The translations under genes and the position numbers were made by a program. 64,000 bases of DNA from Arachis hypogaea. Its lineage: Eukaryota > Streptophyta > Magnoliopsida > Fabales > Fabaceae. The notes under the pieces are model-generated. The model was not told where the DNA came from, made no database searches, and was given only the letters and a program-made list of their open reading frames with translations. How positions within the stretch are numbered: position 1 is the stretch's first letter; every line of letters begins with the position of its first letter. Shown here one piece after another: positions 1-10,167 of this stretch. The stretch spans positions 34,812,393 to 34,876,392 of the forward strand of contig NC_092054.1 in assembly GCF_003086295.3 (NCBI RefSeq), written 5' to 3'.

Positions 1-330
1 GGGTAAAGTTTTACATGCGACGTATGCGCGTCGCGCACGCCCATGCGTGGTGTGCCAAAAATGGAATTGACGCGTACGCATCAAGGACGCATACGCATGG
101 CTCGAATTATGCCCCTAGCACACCAGCCGCACGATTCCATCACAACTTTCTGGTCGTTGGATGGAAGCGCCGAATTGGTATCGACGCCCATGCGTGGCCT
201 ATGCGCACGTGTGGTGTGGCCTTTTTTTTTTATGCAAAATGCAGAATACAGATGCTAATGCAGACATTATGAATGGATACTAGTAAAAATAGAATAAAAT
301 AAAACTAAGGATAAAAATAAAAGATCATAC
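1..330 (-). repeat. 3' noncoding end of non-autonomous element A with GCGTACGC-type repeats
   Basis: This stretch lies downstream, in minus-strand sense, of the element A reading frame. It holds several degenerate copies of a CG-rich near-palindromic word (GCGTACGC, ATGCGCGT, CATGCGTGG and similar) between positions 15 and 225. The same word family recurs in LTR A (3250-3415), LTR C (14031-14150), element C (20430-20790) and LTR D (31300-31930). Short ORFs here read through the repeats and resemble no protein I know. The element's 3' LTR is not visible and probably lies outside the window. Confidence 0.5.
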
Positions 331-333
331 CAT

Positions 334-383
334 GGTGGGTTGTCTCCCACCTAACACTTTTAGTTAAAGTCCTTAAGTTGGAC
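334..383 (-). other. Double hairpin after the element A stop codon
   Basis: In minus-strand sense the first hairpin is GTCC/GGAC (369-383, 7-nt loop) and the second is GGTGGG-AGACAA-CCCACC (334-351). The pair starts about 20 nt downstream of the stop at 401. The same arrangement, with different but still paired bases, follows the last stop codon of elements B, D, G and C. Function is unknown. Confidence 0.7.
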
Positions 384-400
384 ATTTGGTGGGCTCCTTG

Positions 401-2025
401 TCATGGTGGCTTGTGCTTGAACTCATCTAGAAAATTCCACCAATGTTTGCAATTCCAATAGCCTTCGGGGTCCCAAACTAGGCACATAAAGCCTTCAAGC
501 AAGTTAAAGCAAGTGACAAGGCCCCAGGAGTGTTGATTGGTAGAATGAATTCTGGGGTCCCAAACCTTGCTTTTGCACCCGTCTTCGCATTGATCATCAT
601 TGTCCCAACCGGGTGGCACGTAATCTGAATTCCCACTAAGGTAGCCAAACAACTTCTGAGAACCAATCAATCGAGCTCTACACCAATCCTTGTACTTTAA
701 TTTGAAGTATGCAATCATATTGAACCTTGTATGCCAACTCCTACCACTAACCATCTCCCTCTTACTCTTAAAATCACAAAGAGCTCTAAGTTGACCATCC
801 GTCTCAAGTAAACCATATTCGAGTGGGAAAGTAAAGGTGAAGGATAAGGATTTTACCCACTTGAATGTTGTATTGGGTGGTAATGACTTTGGGAGAGGTC
901 TTTCCAATGGTCTTGCAGGCTCTGCTCTTTTGTGCTCTTCTGTGAATTCTTCCACCTCCTTGCAAACTTCTTCAACTTCAACCGCGCCTTGATCAAAATC
1001 TTCTAATACTTCCCCATCACTCAATTCATAAGTTGGAGGTTGAGAAAAGTCTACCTCCACGTCATCTTCAAATTTACTTGGAGAAATTTCTTCAAACTCA
1101 AGGGGTTCAATTGCGGATTCAAGTTCACCACCAGGAGGGCTTGATTCATGATCATCATCACCAAAGGAACTTGCTTCTTGATCTATTCCGTCCAATTCTT
1201 CATAAGGAACATGCCTTGGAGGTTGTGCACTATCCTCCTCAACATCAATTTCAAACTTTTTGGCAGAATTCTCTATAGCTCTCAATTCCTATGGAGGTTC
1301 AGCATCTCCTAGGTCTTCAACCACTTCTTCTTCTTCGATAATTATGGCTTCCTCCAATTGCTCTAAGATAAAATCGAACTCCTCCTTGATGTCTTCCCTC
1401 ACTAGTTCTTCAACTACTCCTGCATCTGCAAGCTGATCCCTTCTCTCTTGTTCCGTGTCAATAACATTATTGGGATCATGTTGCTCTTGGATTGATGCAT
1501 CCACACGGGATATAAGAATTTGGAGAGTAGAGGTAAGACTAGTGAGAGTAGAGGTAAGTGTGGTTTGAAGCTGTATTTGCCCTTGGCGAATAACACAAAG
1601 GGTGTTGCTATCCATTGGAGGTTCATAGTAGGAAGGTGGTTCTGGAGAGTAATTATTTTGGAATTAGAGTGGTTCAATGTATGGTTCGTATGGTGGTTGG
1701 AATGATGGATAATGGTTAGGGTCATATGGAGGTGAATGGTGAAAAGGGGCTTGTGAGTATGATGGGTTAAAGTTATGTTGAGGAGGGGGTTCATAGGTAT
1801 ATTGTGGTGGGTGTTGATTGTCACGAAGAGGTCCACCACAACCATTGTCTTGGTAAGCATCATAGAATGGTTGTTGATAATACCTTGGAGGTGGTTGTTG
1901 CCAATAGGGTTTATCAGATCCTTGTGGCTCCTCCCATCTTTGATTGTCCCATCCTTGATTCAAGCTCTCATTGTAATCTCCTCTTCCTACAACTTGATTG
2001 TACCCAAACTCATAGTCAAAGGGGG
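401..2025 (-). pseudogene. Element A acidic/proline-rich ORF, broken by two stops
   Basis: One minus-strand reading frame runs from about 2025 to 401 with in-frame stops at 1664-1666 (TAA) and 1289-1291 (TAG). The N-terminal part is rich in Pro, Tyr, Gln and His (for example PPPRYYQQPFY). The middle and C-terminal parts are very acidic and contain QPPRHVP and SQPPTYE. The C-terminal about 150 residues are rich in Trp, Cys and aromatic residues. No ATG is visible in frame at the 5' end, so the true start is unclear or lost. It lies directly downstream of the primer-binding site at 2171-2188, the position of gag, but has no recognisable gag, protease or RT motif. A related, more decayed ORF is at 21468-22700. 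I do not recognise a function; it looks like the protein of a non-autonomous LTR element. Confidence 0.65.
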
Positions 2026-2170
2026 TGAGAATTCATAGTAACAAAAGAAATAAAACTAATAAAAATTAATGAAAATAAACTCCTAAAACTAGAAACACTA
2101 ACAAAGAAACGAAAAAGTAAAATTATTCACAATATTCACAATAACCAATAAAAAGGCACACGTTTGCAAG

Positions 2171-2188
2171 TCCCCGGCAACGACGCCA
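2171..2188 (-). other. tRNA-Asp primer-binding site of element A
   Basis: The complement matches the plant tRNA-Asp-type Athila primer site TGGCGCCGTTGCCGGGGA with one mismatch. It begins 3 nt inside the edge of LTR A, as expected for a minus-strand element. Confidence 0.85.
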
Positions 2189-2191
2189 TTT

Positions 2192-3701
2192 TGATGAATG
2201 GATTTCTGCTAGTAAAGAATTCACAATAAATCCTCGTTGCTAGTATAGTTTCTAAACCAACAAAGAATCCTTTCATACAAAAATTTGGTTGTCACTTAAG
2301 TAAACCCAATAAAATTAAACCGAAGTATTCAAACCTCGGGTCGTCTCTCAAGGAATCGTAGGGAGGTGTGTTACTTATAATTGGTTATGAGATGGTATCT
2401 TTTTGGGTTTTTGAAAGGTGGAACAAGGAATGTAAATGACAAGAAAATAAACTAATAATTAAGAAAACTCTTGGCAAGGTATGAAATTTAGAAGTCCTAT
2501 CCTACTTATCCTTATCAATTGTGATGAGAATTGTCCGTTGCTCCCACTTAGTTAACCTCTAACTATGGAGAAAAGTCAAGGAGACTAATCAATTTGATTT
2601 CTCAAGTCCTATTCAACTCCTAAGGAAAGACTAGCTTTAGAGGGATCCAAATCAACTAGCAACCTTCAATTAACAATCAACAAGGGAGTTTGATAACTCA
2701 AGAGTCTCCAATTACTCAACCAAAGCCAAGAATATAAAAATCTAACTTAAAACCCTCCCAAGCATTTTGTCAAACACTTGGAAGGCATAACATAGAAACA
2801 CAAAAAACTAACAAGGAATATGAAATCCAAATAACCAATTTAGAACATCAATGACTAACAAATAGTAAAAGAAACAATAAATATGAAATACCTCAAATTG
2901 CATTAATTGGGAAAATCAAATCTAACATGAAGAGTTCATAAATTCGATTAGAAAGATAAATAAACTAGAATGCTAAGACAATTAAAAGTAGAAGAAGAAC
3001 TAAATTAAAGGAACATTGAACCTGGAATTGAGAAGAAATAAACCTAAAACTAAGAGAAATCCTAAAACCTAGAGAGGGGAGAGACCCTCTGTCTCTAGAA
3101 ACTACATCTAAAACCTAGAATTATGTGAATGAATTGATTAAAAATTCCCTAATGATTTCCCCACTCTGCAGCCTCTATTCTGTGTTCTCGGGATTTGGAA
3201 TTGGGCCAAAAAAGAGCCCAGAAATCGCTCCCAGCGCTTTCTACAAGTTTCTGCACGTGGCGCATGTCACGCGTACGTGTAGACCACGCGTCCGCGTTAT
3301 TTGGCAAAATTACTTGTCATGTGTACGTGTCAGTCACACGTACGCGTCGCTTATCTTCTGCGCTATGCACGAGTACACGTCGCCCATGCGTATGCGTCGC
3401 TGCGAGGTTCTTAAAACTTCATTTTCTCACGTTCCTTCCACTTTTGCATGTTTCCTTTCCATCCTCTAAGCCATTCATGCCCTATATAGCCTGAAAACAC
3501 CTAACACACAGATCACGGCATCGAATGGTATAATGGGGGATTAAAATACACAATTTAAAGGCCCAGAAAATAAGTTTTCAATTGTCTCACAGAATTAGGA
3601 AGGATTTGTAAAACTATGCAAATTATATGAATAAGTGAGCAAAGAATTGATAAAAACCACTTAATTGAGCACAAGATAAACCATAAAATAGTGGTTTATC
3701 A
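2192..3701 (-). mobile_element. LTR A (Athila-like), internal sequence on both sides
   Basis: The LTR is 1510 bp and runs from TGATGAATGG to GTGGTTTATCA on the plus strand. The left edge abuts a tRNA-Asp primer site, so it serves as the 5' LTR of element A. The right edge abuts a purine tract (GAAAAAG in minus sense) and a conserved pre-LTR hairpin, as expected for the 3' LTR of the element to the right. A TATA-like CTATATAGG lies near 3481-3489 (minus). CG-rich GCGTACGC-type repeats occupy 3250-3415. A truncated copy of the same family in the opposite orientation is at 49764-50825. Much of the rest is AT-rich noncoding sequence. Confidence 0.75.
3250..3415 (-). repeat. CG-rich ACGCGTACGCGT-type repeat array in LTR A
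   Basis: Multiple imperfect copies of palindromic words such as CACGCGTACGTG, CACACGTACGCGT and CATGCGTATGCG are packed into 165 bp. The base composition is far more CG-rich than the surrounding LTR. The array sits in U3, upstream of the TATA-like element in minus-strand sense. Confidence 0.7.
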
Positions 3702-3745
3702 CTTTTTCAACACCAAACTTAAAACTTTGCTCATCCTCGAGCAAA
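3702..3745 (-). other. Polypurine tract, TAAGTTTGGTGTTG box and pre-LTR hairpin
   Basis: In minus sense this reads hairpin (TTTGCTC, 6-nt loop, GAGCAAA; 3726-3745), then TAAGTTTGGTGTTG, then GAAAAAG immediately before the LTR. The position and purine run fit the plus-strand priming site of reverse transcription. Equivalent blocks abut LTR C (14451-14488), LTR D (32235-32271), LTR 1 (38635-38671) and LTR 2 (44080-44116). Confidence 0.65.
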
Positions 3746-4293
3746 AATAAAGAAAAGAGAAGAATGGAGTAGAAGAAGTAGAAAATAGAGGAAGATAGAG
3801 AGAGAGAGGGTTCGACTTTAGGGTGAGTTTTGGGTGGAAAATTTGATTTTGAAGTGGGTGGGGGTTGGTGTGTGTTATGATGGATTTGGGGAAGTGAAAT
3901 GAATGTGATTGAGCTAGGGTTTATAGGGAAGTGTGTATGGAGAAGTGTGAAAGTAGGTAGGAATAAGTGGGGTAGGTGAAGGATGCTGTGGGACCCATGG
4001 GTCCTGAGAGGCTAGGGAATCCAGATTTTCTGCTTCTCTACATTGGTGTTTGAATGCCCAGGGGCTACTCCCTGGCTGGTGTTCAACACCAGCAATGCTG
4101 CCCATTAGGGGCGTTGGACGCCCAGCCAGAGCTTCTTAGCTGGCGTTCAACTTTCAATAATACTCTATCCAGAATGTTCTATTTTCACTACTATAAAATT
4201 TTGTCTCTGTTCTAACTGCTGCATATGATCATGATCCTAAAAATAAGTGAAAGAAAATAAAAAATGAAAGGAAATAATAAATAATTAATTAAG
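3746..4293 (-). other. 3' noncoding region of element B
   Basis: There is no protein-coding frame of note. A purine-rich tract spans 3745-3800. At about 4040-4150 lies a small cluster of GGCGTT/AACGCC palindromes (for example TGGTGTTCAACACCA, GGGGCGTTGGACGCCC). The same word fills the coding repeat at 6850-7330 and part of LTR B. Confidence 0.5.
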
Positions 4294-4341
4294 GTTGGGT
4301 TGCCTCCCAACAAGCGCTCATTTAACGTCACTAGCTTGACG
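4294..4341 (-). other. Double hairpin after the element B stop codon
   Basis: In minus sense the first hairpin is CGTCA-AGCTAG-TGACG (4326-4341) and the second is GTTGGG-AGGCAA-CCCAAC (4294-4311). The pair starts about 30 nt after the stop at 4371. Same architecture as 33810-33857 and 63155-63202. Confidence 0.75.
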
Positions 4342-4370
4342 GTTAGCTCCTTACGGAGGTGAGTATGGGC

Positions 4371-4585
4371 TCAGATTTTGCCCGTTACAGTGAATTTTCT
4401 TCCTGTCTTCTTATGAATGAGCTCTACATGCTCTAGAGACAGGATATGACTCACTGTATGCGGTAAGACTGGCTTCTTAGTGAAGACAACTCTCATGCCA
4501 GGTGAGAGGCCTTCAGTTGGAACTTTCTTGTCCCTCCAGCCTTTAGGTACTTTCTTCTTAGTACCTTTGTGCTTAGAGCTTGTTG
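4371..4585 (-). pseudogene. Element B ORF tail resembling the integrase C-terminus
   Basis: This fragment encodes about 70 residues ending in SLEHVELIHKKTGRKFTVTGKI. It is collinear with the C-terminal end of the element G gag-protease ORF (RGWRNKKIPTKGFSPGD, then MEHLEVMNESSGDVFIVRG). It also resembles the very end of Athila integrase, where an aromatic/Gly segment is followed by F-x-V-N-G-x-R-x-K-H-Y. The frame is cut at 4586 by the solo LTR and resumes beyond 6103. Element B therefore seems to have joined gag-protease to a remnant of the integrase tail after loss of RT and the integrase core. Confidence 0.55.
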
Positions 4586-4590
4586 GTGGC
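4586..4590. repeat. Left target-site duplication GTGGC of the solo LTR
   Basis: GTGGC precedes the LTR start TGATGACATG, and an identical GTGGC follows its end at 6099-6103. This is the 5-bp duplication expected of a Ty3/gypsy integrase. Confidence 0.85.
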
Positions 4591-5464
4591 TGATGACATG
4601 TCATCATGTCATGTTTTTCTATACTTTTTCATACAAGAAATTGATGATTAGTGCTTAAATATTGAATACTTTTGTGCTTAAATGGTATATTTCTTTGATC
4701 TTTTGATTTTATAAATTTTGAAGGAAATAAGTGGAAAAAAAAGCAAAATAGCACAAAATCAGCTCAAAAGAAGAAAAGAAGAATTTTGGGGCACATTTTA
4801 GAGATTAGACACACTTTGGAGCCTTAGGCCATGCTTTTAAAAGCGTGACCAATGACTAAATCAAGGAAGCATGACAATCAGCGCTCATTTGCCAAGTGAG
4901 CGCCACACTCACTAATTGAGCGTTTTCATGATTTTTCAGCTTGGAAGCAAGCTTTTTGCTGTCCGAGCGCTCACTAAGTTAACTTGGCGCTGACATCACG
5001 ACCATGCCTTCTTCAAAGGACCATAACTTGAGCTACAAATGTCCAATTGATGCGCTTTCAGTTGCGTTGGAAAGCTGCCATTCAGAGCTTTCCAATGATA
5101 TATAATAATTTATATTTGGCATGAAATTAAATCACAAGTGATAGGCATCTTTAAAGCCCAAAAACACATTTGGGGCAGCGCTCAATAATGCAACGTAGCG
5201 CTCATTAAGAGAGCGCTAGTTGAGGAAATGTGCGCACGTGAGGAGCACACATAGTGAATGAGTGCTGCGCTCATTGTGTGAATTGAACGCTCTCCTGGAA
5301 AGTGCAATTTTGGCACAATTAATTCCAATTCAAGCCCATTGAAGCCCCAAAGCAAGAAGAGCCCAATTGACATCACTCAAAGGCACAAGAAACAATTATA
5401 ATATGAATTTCATTTGAATTGTAATTTGTTTTCAATTTCAATTTCATTTTCATTTTGTAAAGCC

Positions 5465-5474
5465 TATATAAAGG
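5465..5474 (+). promoter_or_regulatory. TATA box of the solo LTR
   Basis: TATATAAAGG lies in the plus orientation of the LTR, downstream of the palindrome-rich U3. Comparable TATAAATAGG boxes sit at the same relative place in LTRs 1-3, E and G. Confidence 0.7.
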
Positions 5475-5998
5475 CATCGGTTTCATTTTATTGAAGAGCT
5501 CGGTTAGGCTGCTAGGCAGCAGTAGGAGTAGAATATAAGGCTCTCTTTGATACACTTTTATTTTTTGCACTCTTGACATTTCAGAATTCAATTCAACTTT
5601 ATGAAATTTTCATTGCTTACACTTCTCTGCTACAATTTCCTTTTCTGCTACGATTTCCTCCTCTACAATTTTACTTTTTTGTTTACATTGCTCCCAATTT
5701 ACTTTCCTGCAATTTCCATCTTCTGCAATTATTCTGAATTCTGATTTAAGTTCCCAGCACCCAATTCCCTTTACATTTGCTGCAATCTATATTTCTTGTT
5801 CTCTAAGATTCTGTCAAATTTATTTCCTGCAAGTTAGATCTTCTGCAATTTGCTTTTCTTGCTCTTTAAGTTTCTGCCAAATTTACTTTCTGCATTTTAC
5901 AATTCCTGAAATTTACTTTCTGTTGGTCACTTCTTACCCAATTCACCACTGTTAGCTTAACTAAACTAATCACCTTACTAAAGTTGCTTGATCCATCA

Positions 5999-6065
5999 AT
6001 CCCTGTGGGATCGACCTCACTCTTGTGAGTTATTACTACTTGATGCGACCCGGTACACTTGCCGG
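5999..6065 (+). other. Conserved triple hairpin near the LTR 3' end (solo LTR copy)
   Basis: Three short stems occur in order: ATCCC-TGT-GGGAT (5999-6011), CTCAC-TCTT-GTGAG (6016-6029) and CCGG-TACACTTG-CCGG (6050-6065). The same set occurs in LTRs 1-3, E, G and B, with paired substitutions in B. Confidence 0.75.
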
Positions 6066-6168
6066 TGAGTTTGTATGGAATCTAATTTTCACCCATCAGT
6101 GGCTGCCCAACACCAAACTTAGAACTGATGTTTGGGGGCTCTGTAATGCTTTTCACAATAAGAGAGGG

Positions 6169-6639
6169 TTAGAACACTAGGTGTTGCACAGTTATCTCTC
6201 TTTTAGAGGGAGAATTGGGATGAGGCATCTTGAATAAGATCTGATCTTCCCCTAATTGTAGGGTCAGTTCTCCCTTAGCCATATCAATGATAGCATTGGC
6301 AGTGGCTAGGAAGGGTCTTCCAAGGATGATAGAGTCATCCTCATCCTCTCTAATGTCCAAGACTATGAAGTTTGCAAGGATGTAGTGGTTTTCAACTTTT
6401 ACTAAGGCATCATCTATTAAGCCATATGGCTTCTTCATTGTCTTGTCTACCATCTCTAATGAGATGTTTGTAGCTTGTACCTCAAGGATTCCCAGCTTCT
6501 CCATTACAGAGAATGGCATGAGGTTTATACTTGATCCTAAGTCACACAGAGCCTTGTCAAAGGTCATAGTGCCTATGGTGCAAGGGATCACAAAGCGTCT
6601 AGGATCTGGAAGCTTCTGAGGTAGCCTCTGCTGAACCAA
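6169..6639 (-). pseudogene. Element B retroviral-type aspartic protease
   Basis: About 156 residues carry the protease active-site region LCDLGSSINLMP and the downstream flap/ILGRPFLATANAIID motif typical of Athila/Tat proteases. The protein would cut the Gag-Pol precursor in virus-like particles. Active-site Asp-Leu-Gly replaces the more usual Asp-Thr/Ser-Gly, which is normal for this branch (element G has DLGAS). It lies downstream of gag and upstream of the integrase-tail fragment at 4371. Frames upstream are interrupted (stops near 6640-6710), so the polyprotein is no longer intact. No RT is present between protease and tail. Confidence 0.8.
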
Positions 6640-6910
6640 AGCATGGAGTTCTTTGGTAAGTAGTGGAGGTTCTTCGTTTCATTAGAGCTCCTAGGTACTG
6701 AGCAACTTACTCTTCCCTAGTGTCTTTATCCTCATCAGAGGATGAGTAGTCATCAGAACTCATACACTGCAGAAGTACATGCAAAGGAACTTCAATGGTA
6801 TTTATGGTTTCCTTTGGTTGTGGGATAGAGGGTTCTTGAGTGGGACTTAAGCACTCAGAGGGTGTGCTTTCACTGGCGTTCAACGCCAGCTCTGATAGCT
6901 CTTTGGGCAT
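6640..6910 (-). pseudogene. Element B gag-protease linker fragment
   Basis: A minus-strand frame of about 67 residues from 6910 to 6707 is Ser/Pro/acid-rich and contains LNASESTPSE, the end of the coding repeat to its right. It then reaches a stop. It is part of the original Gag-to-protease linker and carries no catalytic motif. Confidence 0.45.
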
Positions 6911-7330
6911 TGAACGCCCTTGCTATCCACCCTTACTGGGGTTAAATGCCAGTCCCTCTATGCTTTTGGGCGTTGAACGCCCAGCAGGGATATCCTTGCT
7001 GGCGTTTAACGCCAACTTCCCTGGGTTTGTGGGCATTGAACGCCCAGTGAGGGGTTCCTCACTGGTGTTCAGCGCCAGAAAGCCTGCTGGTTGGGTGTTG
7101 AACGCCCAGTGAGGGGTTCCTCACTGGCGTTCAGCGCCAGAAGGCCTGTGTGTTTGGGTGTTGAACGCCCAGTCAGTGCTCCCTGGTAGGCATTCAATGC
7201 CAGCTCTGCTATCAGGATGGGCGTTGAATGCCCAGTGAGGGGTTCCTCACTAGCATTCAGCACCAGGTTTGCTGCCAGTTTGGGCGTTGAATGCCCAGTG
7301 AAACCTTCTTCACTGGCGTTCAAAGCCTTC
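6850..7330 (-). repeat. Coding tandem repeat of palindromes in the element B gag-protease linker
   Basis: About six imperfect units of roughly 65-85 bp each contain a GGGCGTTGAACGCCC-type palindrome followed by a hairpin such as CCAGTGAGG-GGTT-CCTCACTGG. In the minus-strand frame 7482-7069 the units translate to a peptide repeat of the form ALNASEEPLTGRSTPK. The DNA is therefore both protein-coding and strongly self-complementary. The same GGCGTT/AACGCC word also occurs in LTR B (11170-11290) and in the 3' noncoding region (4040-4150). Confidence 0.75.
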
Positions 7331-7527
7331 CTATTCTTCTCATATTCGGCCTCTACCTCCATGGTTGTGGCCTTGCATTCTTCTCTTGGATTTACCTCAG
7401 TATTACTAGGAAGAGTTTCAGGAGGAATCTCAAGGATCCTCTTGCTGTACCTCCAAATTTCTAATGGAGGACCTTCTTTCATTCATGAAACTATGAGTGG
7501 ACTTAGAAAGGTTAGAAACCAGAGTAA

Positions 7528-8610
7528 CTAAGTCAGAAATGCTCTGCTTAGAGGTTTCCATGTTCCCTTGAAAAGATGGGAATGGTGGTCTGTTGTTGAA
7601 CCTATTCTGGTTCCTTCTACCTTAATTGTTATTGAAACCTTGCTGAGGTTTTTGCTGATCCTTCCATGAGAGGTTAGGATGGTTCCTCCATGAAGGGTTG
7701 TAGGTGTTTCCATGGGTTCTCCCATGTAATTCACCTCCTCCATGGTAGGTTGATCAGGATCATAAGCTTCTACTTCAGGAGAAGCTTCTTGAGTACTGCA
7801 AACTGCAGCTTGCATTCCAGTCAGATGCTGGGAGATCATATTGTCCTGTTGGGTCAAGATCCTATTCTGAGCCAATATGGCATTCAGAGTATCAACTTCA
7901 TGACCTCCTTTTTTCTGAGAGGTTCCATAGTTTACAGGATTTCTTTCAGAAGTGTACATGAATTGGTTGTTTGAAACAATTTTAATGAGTTCTCTTGCTT
8001 CTGCAGGTGTTTTCTTCAAGTGGAGTGATCCACTAGCAGAGCTGTCCAATGAAATTTTGGACATTTCAGATAGACCGTCATAGAACACACCTATGATAGA
8101 CCATTTTAAGAGCATATCAGGAGGACACCTCCTGATCAATTGCTTGTATCTTTCCCAAGCTTTATAGAGGGATTCACCTTCTCTTTGTCTGAAGGTTTGA
8201 ACTTCCACTCTAATCTTGCTCATCCTTTGAGGAGGAAAGAATTTAGCAAGAAAAGCATTAACTAACTTTTCCCAAGAGTCTAAGCTCTCCTTTGGTTGGG
8301 AATCCAACCATATCTTAGCTCTGTCTCTTACAACAAAGGGAAAGAGCATAAACTTGTAGACTTCTGGGTTAACTCCATTAGTCTTTATAGTATCATAGAT
8401 CTGTAAGAACTTAGCTAAGAACTGATGTGAATCTTCCAATGGAAGTCCATGGAGTTTACAGTTTTGCTGCCGAAGAGAGACTAACTGAGGCTTAAGCTCA
8501 AAATTGTTAGCTCCAATGGCAAGTACAGAGATGCTTCTGCCATAAAAGTCAGAGGTAGGCATGGTGAAGTCACCAAGAACCTTTCTGGCATCCTCTTGAG
8601 GTTCAGCCAT
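7528..8610 (-). pseudogene. gag: Element B Gag (Athila-like), frameshifted
   Basis: The ATG at 8610 gives MAEPQEDARKVLG; alternative upstream starts are not ATG. The capsid-like core includes NNFELKPQLVSL, then FLQIYDTIKTNGV, LFPFVVRDRAKIWLDS, AKFFPPQRMSKIRVEVQTFRQ and YKAWERYKQLIRRCPPD, all characteristic of plant Athila/Tat Gag. Gag forms the virus-like particle. Near 7725 the frame shifts: the conserved NTYNPSWRNHPN segment lies in another frame, which later reaches its own stop. There is no CCHC zinc knuckle, as usual for this branch. A related Gag is found in element E (50826-51487) and a nearly intact one in element G (60336 onward). Confidence 0.85.
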
Positions 8611-8639
8611 GTCTCCCAATTCTTGTTCAAAACTTTCTG

Positions 8640-10143
8640 AAAGATCTCTTCCGGAGTTTTATGCTTTAGCTAATTATAAATGCCTCCTTAGAGTTTTTTT
8701 AGGTTCAGGATCAGGAATCAAGAGGGGTTTTTTATCCCTGTTCCTGGTCATAAACAAGAAAAAGAAAAGAAAAAAAAAGAAAAAAGCTTTTTGTGCCACT
8801 TGGACCAAAGAGCTTCCAGTGAGATGTGAAGAAAGGAGAAGAAGATAGAAAAGTGAAGATGGAGGATGGAAGATGAGTAGAGTTCGAATAATAGAAGTAG
8901 AAAAGAAGAGAAGTAGAAATAAAAGAAATAAATAAGAATTAAAATATTTTTGTTTTTATTTATTTATTAATTGTTTTCGAAAATTAAGTTAATAATTTAA
9001 AAAGGAATTGAAAATTAGTTAATAATTTTCGAAAAATAGAAGAGAGAGAAGAGGAATAGAATTTTCAAAAATTGAGAGAGAAAAGTTAGTTAGGAAGTTT
9101 TGAAAAAGAAGAGAGAGAAGAGAAGTGGTTAAGAAAATATTTGAATTTAAAATAAGATAAGAAAAGATTTGAAATTGAAGTTTGTAATTAGAAAAAGATA
9201 AGATAAGAAATTAAAAATATTTGAAAAATATAAGATTTGAAATTTGATTTTGAAAAAGATATGAATTTTAAAATTTGAAATTTGAAAAAAATAAGATTTT
9301 TTTTTTGAAAAGATTTGATTTTTGAAAATTGAAAACTAAGATAAGATAAGATAAAAATTTTGAAATTGAAATCTAAATTTTTATTTTAAAAGTTTCAAAA
9401 ATTTAATAAAAAATAAAAATAGAAAAGATATTTTTTTATTTTTGAATTTAATGATGAAAGAGAAAAACAAGTAAAAGACACAAAACTTAACATTTTTAGA
9501 TCTAGTGCACCTTATTTTCAAAAATTTTGGAGGAAACACAAAGGGACACCAAACTTAAAAATTTTAAGATTAAAATACAAATAAAATTCAAGAACACTTT
9601 GAAGACTAACAAGAACACAAAGAACAGGACTCAAGAAACTCAAAGAACTCAAGAACATAAAAAGGACACCAAACTTAAAATTTTTAGAAAACTAAACACA
9701 AATTTTTGAAAATCAAAAGAAAAATAACAAAAAAACACCAAACTTAGAAACTTGACACAATATTTAACCAAAGAAAATATTTTTGAAAAAATTTTTAGAA
9801 AGAAAGACTCAGAGAAACGAAAATTGACTCAAACAAGAACAAGAACAAAGACTTAAATAAAAGAAGGAGGTGACAAAAAAGATAAAGGTTTTTGGTAAAG
9901 TTTTAAAATTTTTGCAATTGAAAAACAGAAAACATGAAAGACTCAAACCAAGAACTAAGATTAACCAAAGAAAAGAAAAATATTTTTGAAAAAGTTTTTA
10001 AATTTTTTTCGAAAAAAATAGAGAAGAAGAAAATAAAAATAAAAGACTCAACTAAATCAAAAGACTCAATTAAAAATTATCAAGAAATAAAGTACCTAAT
10101 CTAGGGAGCAAGTCAATCCGTCAATTTATCCAAACTCGAACAA
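8640..10143 (-). other. Untranslated leader of element B, A/purine-rich
   Basis: This 1.5-kb region between the primer site and gag has no credible coding frame. The plus strand is dominated by A and G (runs such as AAAAGATTTGAAATT). Three copies of CACCAAACTTA at 9547, 9667 and 9736 read TAAGTTTGGTG in the element's sense. An A/G-rich microsatellite-like tract is at 8756-8790. Confidence 0.55.
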
Positions 10144-10161
10144 TCCTCGGCAACAGCGACA
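10144..10161 (-). other. Divergent tRNA-Asp primer-binding site of element B
   Basis: The minus-sense sequence TGTCGCTGTTGCCGAGGA aligns to TGGCGCCGTTGCCGGGGA with a few mismatches. It lies beside the LTR B edge. Confidence 0.65.
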
Positions 10162-10167
10162 AAAACT

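Larger units (their letters stand above)
4591..6098 (+). mobile_element. Solo LTR (Athila-like) inserted in element B
   Basis: The LTR is 1508 bp, starts TGATGACATG, ends TCACCCATCA and is flanked by perfect GTGGC repeats. No internal region is present, so it is a solo LTR left by recombination between two LTRs. U3 (about 4870-5300) holds AGCGCTCA/TGAGCGCT palindromes. A stem TTGGAAAGCT/AGCTTTCCAA lies near 5070-5100. The TATA box is at 5465-5474. Three small conserved hairpins near the 3' end lie at 5999-6065. The segment 5590-5950 is a C/T-rich tract with repeated TTTCTGCAATTT-like words. Confidence 0.9.

Noticed and set aside
15..272. Overlapping short ORFs rich in Arg/His at the left edge
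   Set aside because: They only read through CG-rich repeat words and have no protein-like composition or homologue that I know.
6850..7330. Possible CRISPR-like array
   Set aside because: The units are adjacent palindromic tandem repeats in a plant retroelement, without unique spacers or cas genes.
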